Made by a program: the position numbers and the translations under genes. Below are positions 55,670 to 64,000 of a stretch of DNA of 64,000 nucleotides, in pieces. Source of the DNA: Phocoena phocoena (Eukaryota; Chordata; Mammalia; Artiodactyla; Phocoenidae); assembly GCF_963924675.1 (NCBI RefSeq), contig NC_089221.1, positions 9,111,851 to 9,175,850 of the forward strand, in the 5' to 3' direction. Position 1 is the stretch's first letter. Each line of letters begins with the position of its first letter. The notes beneath the pieces are model-generated. The model made no database searches. It worked only from the letters and a program-made list of their open reading frames with translations, and had not been told where the DNA came from.

Positions 55670-58164
55670 TCCCTTGACCTTGTAATCATCAAAGAAGCCT
55701 CAGCTTATGCTTTTCTAAGTGATCCTACACAGCGTGCATTAACAGGTCTTAGGATTGACCTGTAATTATTTTCCATGTTGAAGGACTGTCAATCTTACAG
55801 ATTTCTCTCAGCCCTCAAAATTCAACACATATAATGGGCCTCTATTTGGCACCCCTCCCTCTTTCAAAACCTCTTATCAGGTGACTTTGCATCTCTGCTT
55901 ATCAAGAGGTGACACCTATTTCCCCAACTCTGCACGTGGGCTCACCTTGTGCCTTGCATTGGCTCAGAGAATGCAATGGATGTGACCTTGCCGTGGGGCA
56001 GGTCTGAGCCTGGGCCTCCAGAGACCCTGTGCACTTTTGGTCTCTCTCTCGTGCATCTCTGTTTTGCTATAAGAACATGGCCAGGCTGGCCTGTTTGAGG
56101 ATGAAAGACCATGTGCGGTAAAGCCAAATCGTCCCAGCCCAAGGCCATCGTAGACCAGCCCGTCCCCAGCCACCCTGCCCACTAATTGCAGACTCATGTA
56201 CATGGCAGCCAAGGACACCCAAGCCCAGTCCAGCCAATTCAGAAATGATACATGGCTGTAGTTTTAAGGCACACGGTTTGGGGGGCTTTTTGTTACTCGT
56301 CAATAATGAATTGATACACCTGGAGCACAATAAGTGTTTGTAAACATAGCTAATATTTTTAGGTTATTATCCAGCTCATCAAATAAGTCCTGGCTCCACC
56401 ACTGTGAGCCCCCTCCTGTGGGACTCTCCTTTCCAGTCCCCGTTTGCCTCTGCTCGCTGTGCTAAGTACGTGCTTCAGTCAGCTTTGTAGATAATGGACA
56501 TCCTCCACTCCCTGAATTTCATTTCCCAATATAGCGTTCAAGAGAAAAAAACAAACCAAAGGGCTTCTTCCTAGTGGGAGAAATAGCAGAGTATATTAAA
56601 TTCCTGGAACCACATTAAATTGACACAAAAGTTACAAAATGAGAGGCAACTTGATCCTAGGCACTGCTCTTTGGCATCAGTTTGACCTCCCTCTATCTCT
56701 TCTAAACAGGAATGCCAGTCCTCTTCTCACAGTTGTCCCAGGCAAGCCCCCAAATGCTGAGCACACAGGGAAGACAGAGTAAATACACGTGGAATGGAAT
56801 TGAATTAGATGGAGAGAAACTGTCTGATTCTGGGTCCGATTTCTATTAGTGCCAGGTATCTGCCATTTGACCTCAGTCCAAGAAGTCATTGTCTCTAAAT
56901 GTGGTTCTTCTGCAAAGTAGGATAATTCTGTCTGCTCTACTTAGCTCATACCTCATTGCAAGGATGAAATTAGGTGGCGTGTTGGAAATGCTTTGTAAAC
57001 TGTTGAGAACTCTGTAGTGCAATGTAAGGCATTGTTGTGGTTGTTACTATTTCAGGTCCATCAGGGGAGACTGGATCTGGGGAAAATGGCAGACAGCCCA
57101 GGGTGGCGGGGCGGGGAGGCTGACTTGTTTCTTGATCAGCAGATAACGTAGGCAAAGCATTGTGACTCATATCAGAAAAGAAGCCTGGCAAACACAAAGG
57201 AAATAGTCTGGAGAAAGCAGACGAGCCCACAGTTGGAATTCTGCATTGGGGTTTAGGATGCTGAAAGCATTGGAAGGAGTCCAGGGAAAAGCAATGTGAG
57301 TCACTTCAGAACAGAAGGTCCACCTTGGGGGGGAGCTGGAGTGAAATGTGTGAGCTTTGGCTACCAGGAAATTGCACTTGTTTTCCCAGGTTCTTCCAAG
57401 AGGTGGCTGTTTCAGGGATGTGTGCTTTGCTGGTGTAGTGGATGCTGGTGTACAGAGCCCCACACAGGGACGCCCAAACTCCACCCCTAGTCTGGGCGAA
57501 GAAGGCAGACATGCACCAGAGGAAAAGGAGTTGAACTTTTCCACGTGGACCAAAGGGAGTTATACTAATTAGGGTACTTTTGGCTGCAAGTAACAGACAG
57601 ATAACAAGGTTAAGGTCATTCATTACCCTTTTAAAAGAAGTTCTGAGATGGGCCAGTGCCAGGACTGGTTAAGTCAGCAGCTCAACAAAACCATCTAGGA
57701 CTCAGTTTACTCCCCCTTCTCTCTCTGGTACCCTCAGTGGCTTGGTTTGTCCTTTTAGGCTGGCTGCCCTCATAGTCCAAAGATAGCTGCTACAATTCCC
57801 ATCACACCACACAGATGACATCATCTCTACCCCTTTGTAAGAACAGGAAATAATTTCGCAGGTATTTCCCAGCAGATTCCTCCTTCCATTGCACTTGACC
57901 ATGACTACATCCCTTTTCCAAACCTAAATCCATCACCCACAAGGAGAATAAAATGGCAGTGACTGGCTTAGACCAATCAAGATTCTCACTGGAACTATAG
58001 AGAGCCTGGTCCACAGAAGCACAAGGCCTTCCAGTCCCTGAACACAGTTGGGATTCTGATGGCAGGCAAGGAGGGAAGCTGCAAGGAAGGAGATGTTCAG
58101 GCATCAACCAAGAACCACTGCATCTGGTCCACTCATAGACTATGCTCTTCAAAACGGGATACAT
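55670..58164. other. Intergenic, mostly unique sequence
   Basis: A probable MIR piece lies at 56875-57005 (CTGCAAAGTAGGATAATTCT, GGAAATGCTTTGTAAACTGT). No gene is supported. Confidence 0.4.
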
Positions 58165-58275
58165 AACGGATAGGATGTTATCAGTGCCTTGATAATAGCT
58201 AACATATTGGGTAGTTACTGTGCACCAGGTGGTGTGCCCAGCACTTTATAGGTGTCATCTCTTTTAATCATGTCA
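58165..58275 (-). mobile_element. MIR-type fragment, antisense
   Basis: AATAGCTAACATATTGGGTA, CTGTGCACCAGGTGGTGTGC and CCAGCACTTTATAGGTGTCA match the MIR reverse complement. Confidence 0.55.
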
Positions 58276-58669
58276 ACAGCCTGAAGCCCCCTTGTAATGA
58301 GACTTTTGGAGGAAGACGGGTGGAACTTGAGTAACTGAATCTCCTTGGAAGAGTCCAAGGTTAATCCTTCTTACATCAATTTGCTCTCTCTAAATAACTG
58401 TTCTGTTGTGTTTCTGGTGAATTTCGTCTTCTCTTTCTAGCAGCTGACCTCACCTTTGACTACTATAATTTCTTCCCTGGGTTGTTTTCTTGGATGTTTT
58501 CTTTCCTCAACATACATGCCCAGGAGTCAGGGGGAGAGTCCAGTGATATAAAAAGCAAGCCCAGAAGGACTTTGAAATTACACAGTTATTTATTTTTGGT
58601 TTGATTTTTTGAATTGGCATGTATGTTTTTTTTAAAAAGCCAATCAATACAAAAGTACTGTTAAAAGCA

Positions 58670-58860
58670 AATTTGATAAACAACAAGGTCCTACTGTAGA
58701 GCACAGGGAACTATATTCAATATCCTGTGATAAAGCGTAATGGAAAAGAATATGAAAGAGAATGTCTATATATATGTATAACTGAATCACTTTGCTGTAT
58801 AGCAGAAATTAACACAACATCGTAAAGCAACTATATGTCAATAAAATAAAATTTAAAAAT
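58670..58860 (+). mobile_element. L1 3' UTR end, sense
   Basis: GATAAACAACAAGGTCCTAC, GAGCACAGGGAACTATATTC, GTATAACTGAATCACTTTGC and AGCAACTATATGTCAATAAA are the terminal 190 bp of cetartiodactyl L1. A heavily 5'-truncated copy. Confidence 0.88.
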
Positions 58861-58868
58861 TACAGAAA

Positions 58869-59074
58869 GGGCTTCCCCGGTGGCGCAGTGGTTGAGAGTC
58901 TGCCTGCCGATGCAGGGGACACGGCTTCGTGCCCCAGTCCGGGAAGATCCCACATGCCGCGGAGCGGCTGGGCCCGTGAGCCGTGGCTGCTGAGCCTGCA
59001 CGTCCGGAGCCTGTGCTCCGCAACGGGAGAGGCCGCAACAGCGAGAGGCCCGCGTACCGCAAAAAAAAAAAAAA
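58869..59074 (+). mobile_element. CHR-2-type SINE in an L1 tail
   Basis: From GGGCTTCCCCGGTGGCGCAG to GCCCGCGTACCGC and an A-run. Perfect 14-bp TSD AAAAATTACAGAAA at 58855-58868 and 59075-59088, i.e. it landed in the A-rich end of the L1. Confidence 0.94.
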
Positions 59075-59088
59075 AAAAATTACAGAAA

Positions 59089-59441
59089 AAAAAAGCAAAT
59101 ATGCCTCCCACACTAGTCCCTGCCCAAATCTTCTCTCCCGCTATTCCATCCCTTCCTTCCTGTTTACTGATGAGCTATTTTACGCAAAGGTCCATGCCAA
59201 TGTCAAGCCGGCCCATGGAGTTTCATGAAGCTATCTTTGATTCCTTCCCTCCCAACATTTCCAACATCCATCAGTGCCAAGTCCTAAGCATCCATCTTCA
59301 CAAAACCTCCTCATTCCTGTCCATTCATTGTTTCTCCCTGGACCCATAGCGCCAGCCTCCAGTGGCCTCCCAGACTCCACTGACTACTTGCTCTTTCTGC
59401 CTCCATCCTCTTTAAGGGTATTTTTTACATACACTACATTA
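59089..59441. other. Intergenic, no recognised feature
   Basis: Pyrimidine-rich unique sequence. Confidence 0.4.
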
Positions 59442-59838
59442 TGGGCTGAATTGTGTCCCCCCACCCCCCATTCATATGGTGAAGTCCTGACCCCTAGTAC
59501 CTCTGAATGTGACTGTATTTGGAGGCAGGGCCTTTAAAGAGGTGATTAAGTTAAGATGAGGTCATTAAGGTGGGCCCTAATCCAGTATGAATGGTGTCCT
59601 TGTAGGATGAGGAGACCAGGGCACAGAGATGTGCACACAGGGGAGACCATGTGAAGAAACCTAAGAGAAGATGACCATCTGGGGCTAGAGAGAGGCCCAG
59701 GGGAGAAGCCAACCCTGCTGCCACCTTGATCTTGGACTTCCAGCCTCCAGAAATGTGAGAAGATAAATTTCTTTTGTTTAAGCCATCCATCCAGTCTGTG
59801 GTACTTTGCTACGGAAGCCCTAGGAAATGAACACAGAC
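59442..59838 (+). mobile_element. MaLR-type LTR, near full length
   Basis: TATGGGCTGAATTGTGTCCC, GTACCTCTGAATGTGACTGT, GGTGGGCCCTAATCCAGTAT, CACCTTGATCTTGGACTTCC and CCAGTCTGTGGTACTTTGCT cover the family from end to end. Confidence 0.87.
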
Positions 59839-60261
59839 CACTTATGATCAAGTCACTCATTTGTTCAAAAACTTTATAATGGATTCTAGTCTCTCAGCAT
59901 TAAGCAGACTTCCTCCCCCAAGGCCTTCGCGGGACCTCACGATCCGGAGCTGATCTGCCTTTACTATCTTGACTGCTTATCTACTCACACTGGGCTGGTT
60001 TCCATGCAGTGAACAGGGCCTGACATTTCCTGCCTCTGTGTCTTGGCACACACAGGTTGTCCCTTTTACGGAAAATAGTTTTGCATTTCCATGCCATGCC
60101 CCTCCCATCTCTAGCTGTTGAAATCACATTTATTAAGCCGTGTGCTCTCCCAAACCCACAACCCAGTGGGATCACGCTTTCCCTTCCCCGCACCACTGTG
60201 CAAAATCCTCATGACAGGCACTGAATGTTGCCCTGTGATCAACTTAAGAGTATTTTTTATC
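59839..60261. other. Intergenic, no recognised feature
   Basis: Unique sequence between the MaLR and the SINE. Confidence 0.4.
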
Positions 60262-60271
60262 GCCTTAATAT

Positions 60272-60604
60272 AGTTTTTTAATACATTTATTTATTTATTT
60301 TATTTATCTTTGGCCACATTGGGTCTTCGTTGCCGCGCACGGGCTGGGCTTTCTCTAGTTGTGGCGAGCGGGGGCTACTCTTCATTGCAGCGCGCAGGCT
60401 TTTCATTGTGGTGGCTTCTCTTGCTGTGGAGCTCGGGCTCTAGGCACGTGGGCTTCAGTAGTTGTGGCACGCAGGCTCAGTAGTTGTGGTGCACAGGCTT
60501 AGTTGCTCCGTGGCATGTGGAATCTTCTCAGACCAGGGCTCGAACCCGCGTCCCTGGCATTGGCAGGCGGATTCTTAACCACTGTGCCACCAGGAAAGTC
60601 TCTT
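60272..60604 (-). mobile_element. CHR-1-type SINE, antisense
   Basis: The minus-strand head is at 60580-60600 (TTTCCTGGTGGCACAGTGG), with ACTACTGAGCC-type repeats and a TTTATTTATTTATT (plus strand) tail. TSD GCCTTAATAT at 60262-60271 and 60605-60614. Confidence 0.92.
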
Positions 60605-60614
60605 GCCTTAATAT

Positions 60615-62319
60615 TTGACTGTAAAATTCTTGAGCACAGCTTCTGCATCTCGCTCATCTTTCCATCTTCAATCCAGGATGAGTAGACAAATAGCATATTT
60701 TCACAAAGATGAGTGGGATAAAATAACATTGTTTTAAATTTTGTTGCTCTGTATTTTGATCCTGTTTTTAAATTAGGAGCAAAAATTTAAAACAATGGCC
60801 ATTAAAACAATAAGAAATAGGAAACACGAATTTGAATTGTGTCACTTCTGGGATGACCCAGAGGAAGATGTGAAACTCTAGGTGGGAGAAACCCTGAATA
60901 GAAGAAAGACTTAACTACTTCACCTGCTATTGCAGCTATATTTTAAAATATAGGCTACTTAGGGTAGAATTTTGCCTGAATATTCTGGAAGTTTTTCTTA
61001 GAGAAAAACATTTGATCTCTGGAGACCACTTTACAGAAGATTTGCATCGGAAAGCTGGCCGGAAGGTACGGGGGGGTGGGGGGGGGTGGGGGTGGGTGGG
61101 GACTCTGAATTCTTTTTCCTCTGGAATTACCTTGCCTTTGAGATGCTTTGTAGCTGTGGGAGCAGCAGTTTTCAGTAGCAAGCAGGCTTCTGAGTGCAAA
61201 CCTACACCCTTAACACCATCTGCTCTGCGTGCACATGGAAACCATGGGTAAGTGTGGGTTGGCTTGGACGCGCTGAAACATGATGAAAGGGAAAGTGATT
61301 TACATAATCTGTCCCTTCTTATTTGCTTTTTGTGCCGTCATTAGAGTGAGGAACCCAATTAGAGGTAAAAAAAAAACACACAAAAAAGCAAAAAACAAAA
61401 CCAAAAATATTACCTCTCCTCCAAAATGCCTGCAAAATGAGGGGAAAAATACTTTCTTTTCATTACTGCAAGAGAAAACTGAGAGATGAAACCATTAGCG
61501 ACGTGAAATCTCGTGGGAAAACAGGTGGATTTTTTTCCCTTAGTGAATCTTAAAACAGTAAGATTTCCCTCCCTTTCTTTTTCTTTTCCCCTCGTCTGTC
61601 TGTCACATTGGGAGGCCTGCTGACAAGGACTTGAATAGGCTCTGTAATGATCCACAGGCATCCCCAACACGGTGGCACATTAAATGCATTGAGAAGCCAT
61701 GTACGTGGGGAAGGAGCCATGGAAACAGAGGAATAAAATGTGCTGGTCTCCCTGGGGCTCTGCGATGCTGCTCAGTGGAGGGGAGGGGGACTTGGTGTCC
61801 CTGGAGTCTCCCTGATGGAGTTGGATTTCTGGGGTGCCCCAGGGTCCTAGCTATCAGAGTCATGAGGTTTCAGGGAGGAAGGATATCAAGCTGGAGATGT
61901 GGAGATGGGGTAGGACCTGCCTCTGTGCTGAGAAGGGGTGGTGGGTACCACCTACCCAGATACTCTCTTACTTAGATGCTGAGTATCTTACATCAGGCTC
62001 CCAGAAGCAGGGACATTATGCAGGGGGTTCATTGAGGAAGTGCTCTCAGGACAAGGGCAGGAAGGGTCAGGAGAGGACGGGTAGGGGAGATGTGTTTTGG
62101 GGGAGAAGCAGGTGAGAATGTGGGCTCCACTGGAGACCAGATCCCACGGGGAGCTCTGGAGCAGGAATCGTACCACACAGTTGGTCCCTTTAGAGGCAAG
62201 AAGGCTGGCCCTTGATATCACGTTTCGTCACTGTCACTGGCCATGGGGTGAGGTGCAGCAACTTCCACTAGGACAAGGAGAATGCTCAGGAGTTGGGGCC
62301 AGTAGTGCGTTACCAGCTG
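60615..62319. other. Intergenic, mostly unique sequence
   Basis: Contains the G-rich tract at 61069-61101. No gene or clear repeat is supported in the rest. Confidence 0.4.
61069..61101 (+). repeat. G-rich (GGGGGT)n-like tract
   Basis: Runs of 3 to 9 G separated by single T bases, a strong G-quadruplex-type pattern on the plus strand. Confidence 0.9.
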
Positions 62320-62436
62320 TATTAGCCCACGCAGGCTGCAGTGACAAAGTATTACAGATGGGGTGGGGGGGAACCTAAACAACAGAAATGTATTGACTCA
62401 CCGTCTGGAGGCCAGAAGTCCAAAATCAAGATCCTT
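62320..62436 (-). mobile_element. MaLR-type LTR, antisense, left piece
   Basis: TATTAGCCCACGCAGGCTGC, CAGTGACAAAGTATTACAGA and CTGGAGGCCAGAAGTCCAAA are the 3' end of the family in reverse. Continues at 63381 after the L1. Confidence 0.8.
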
Positions 62437-63380
62437 AATGTTCACTGCAGCACTATTTACAATAGCCAAGACATGGAAGCAAACTAAATGTCCATTGATG
62501 GACGAATGGATAAAGAAGATGTGGTACAGGGGCTTCCCTGGTGGCGCAGTGGTTGAGAGTCCACCTGCCGATGCAGGGGACATGGGCTCGTGCCCCGGTC
62601 CGGGAAGATCCCACATGCCGCGGAGCGGCTGGGCCCGTGAGCCATGGCTGCTGAGCCTGCGCGTCTGGAGCCTGTGCTCCACAATGGGAGAGGCCACAAC
62701 AGTGAGAGGCCCGCGTACTGCAAAAATAAATGAATAAATAAAAGAAGATGTGGTACATATATACCATGGAATATTACTCAGCCATAAAAAAGGGTGAAAT
62801 AATGCATTTGCAGCAACACGGATGGACCTAGAGATGATCATACTAAGTCAGAAAGAGAAAGACAAATATCATATGATGTCACTTATTGTGGAATCTAAAA
62901 AAATTATTCACACTGCTATATTTAAAATGGATAACCAACAAGGACCTACTATATAGCACAGGGAACTCTGCTCAGTATTCTGTAATAACCTAGTTGGGAA
63001 AAGAATTTGAAAAAGAATAGATATCTGTATGTACGACTGAATCACTTTGTTGCACACCTGAAACTAACACAACGTTGTTAATCAACTATACTCCAATATA
63101 AAATAAAAAGTTAAAAAAATTAAAACAATAAAAAATTATAAAATTGATTCGAATGAACTTATTTACAAAACAGAAAGAGACTCACAGGTATAGAAATCAA
63201 ACTTATGGTTACCGAAGGGGAAAGGTGATAGGGGAGGGATAAATTAGGAGTTTGGGATTAACAGATACAAGCTACTATATGTAAAATAGATAAACAACAA
63301 GGACCTACTGTGTAGCACAGGAACTCTGTTCGATATCTTATAACAACCTATAATGGAAAAGAATTTGAAAAAGAATATTC
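62437..63380 (+). mobile_element. L1 3' sequences, sense, in two overlapping parts
   Basis: 62437-63130 runs from the ORF2 end (GCACTATTTACAATAGCCAA, TACTCAGCCATAAAAAAGGG) through the 3' UTR to an A-rich tail. 63150-63380 then begins again in the 3' UTR (ACTTATGGTTACCGAAGGGG, AAACAACAAGGACCTACTGT). The GGACCTACTAT/GTGTAGCACAGG block thus occurs twice, so two L1 3' ends lie head to tail. Confidence 0.82.
62529..62740 (+). mobile_element. CHR-2-type SINE inside the L1
   Basis: From GGGGCTTCCCTGGTGGCGCA to GCCCGCGTACTGC and a CAAAAATAAATGAATAAAT tail. Perfect 17-bp TSD AAAGAAGATGTGGTACA at 62512-62528 and 62741-62757. Confidence 0.96.
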
Positions 63381-63594
63381 TCCATGTATCTCCTCATGTT
63401 GTCTTCCCCCTGTAAGGGTTCAAATAAAAGGGGACTTTTGCATAAGGACACCAGTCATATTGGTTTAACTGCCCCTCCCATGACTTCATTAGCACAGACC
63501 CTACTTCGAATAAAGTCACAGTATAAGGTGCTGGGGGCTAGAACTTCAACACAGGAGTTTTTGGGGTGGCACAACTCAATCCTTAACACCAGTC
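63381..63594 (-). mobile_element. MaLR-type LTR, antisense, right piece
   Basis: CTCCTCATGTTGTCTTCCCC, CCTCCCATGACTTCATTAGC, TAAAGTCACAGTATAAGGTG and GGCACAACTCAATCC continue the MaLR of 62320-62436. About 100 bp of the LTR between the two pieces, compared with the 47-kb copy, is missing. Confidence 0.78.
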
Positions 63595-64000
63595 AACATT
63601 TTTCAGCAGCCCGGAGGTGGAGGCACCTACCCGATGGTAAAGAGGACCCAAGCCGGGCACCACCAGCCTCCCCGCCATGTAGAACAGAAAAGCAAGTGCC
63701 CATGTTGGGTCATCTTAGTCGTCACCACTGGTTTCTTCTGGCACCTTCTCAGATGAAACAGTCTCTGGGGTAGACAATTCTCAAAAAGCGCTAAAGGCTG
63801 TTAAACACCAAGATCCTAGCACAGATTCGTTTCGGAAAAGTACTTTTCTCCACAATAACACTGTACCACTGAGAAGAGTGGAAAAGCTGGGGAGAAGGCG
63901 AAAGCCGGGGGGAAGGGGGAAAGATTTTCTGGAATCCCTATGGCCTCAGGCCGGGCCGGCAGGAAGGGAGCGTGGTCAGGGCAGCGGCCCTGGCCAGAGA
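63595..64000. other. Intergenic, no recognised feature
   Basis: Unique, purine-rich toward the end (GGAAGGGGGAAAGATTTTC). Confidence 0.4.

Overview
The window is mammalian nuclear DNA, almost certainly from a cetacean. The diagnostic evidence is about a dozen copies of the tRNA-Glu-derived CHR-type SINE of whales and dolphins. Most begin with a GGCTTCCCTGGTGGCGCAG-like head and end in an A-rich tail, and many have intact target-site duplications (TSDs). They lie among cetartiodactyl-type L1 elements, endogenous retrovirus (ERV) LTRs and older eutherian repeats (MIR, L2, MaLR, hAT). Nothing prokaryotic, organellar, CRISPR-like or tRNA/rRNA-bearing is visible.

The only protein-coding gene I can support is DAP (death-associated protein 1), on the minus strand. 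Exon 1 coding sequence (19472-19526) starts inside a CpG island at about 19.32-19.96 kb. Exon 2 (7194-7290) lies about 12 kb downstream in the gene. Both exons keep consensus splice sites, the phases match, and together they give the first 50 codons plus two bases. The rest of the gene is not in the window and should lie to the left of position 1. So 1-7193 is intron 2, 7291-19471 is intron 1, and everything right of about 19.7 kb is upstream of the promoter. In human the corresponding interval is the gene-poor stretch between DAP and CTNND2 on 5p15.2 (from general knowledge).

Region by region: 0-7 kb (intron 2) has MaLR LTR relics, an old L1-like stretch and two consecutive MIRs. 7.3-19.3 kb (intron 1) has an old antisense L1, MaLR relics, two CHR SINEs, MIRs and a GC-rich stretch at 13-14.4 kb. 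19.3-20 kb is the promoter. 20-29 kb is mostly unique sequence with L2, MIR and L1 fragments and simple repeats. 29.9-35.6 kb is an ERV cluster: a broken element with an env transmembrane relic, a separate plus-strand LTR, and an inverted pair of related LTRs around a hAT transposon, one of which carries three tandem 143-bp units. 35.6-43.2 kb is a nest: a MER5-like hAT element interrupted by an LTR element, which holds a 5'-inverted L1, itself hit by two SINEs, plus a GC-rich repeated block. 44-46 kb has a SINE, a solo LTR and an L1 3' end. 46-64 kb is largely unique intergenic DNA with scattered SINEs, MaLR, MIR and L1 pieces, ending in another nest at 62.3-63.6 kb.

The most interesting content is therefore transposon archaeology and the DAP promoter. 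I found no convincing undescribed gene system. Repeat family names come from pattern recognition of consensus sequences and were not checked against a library.
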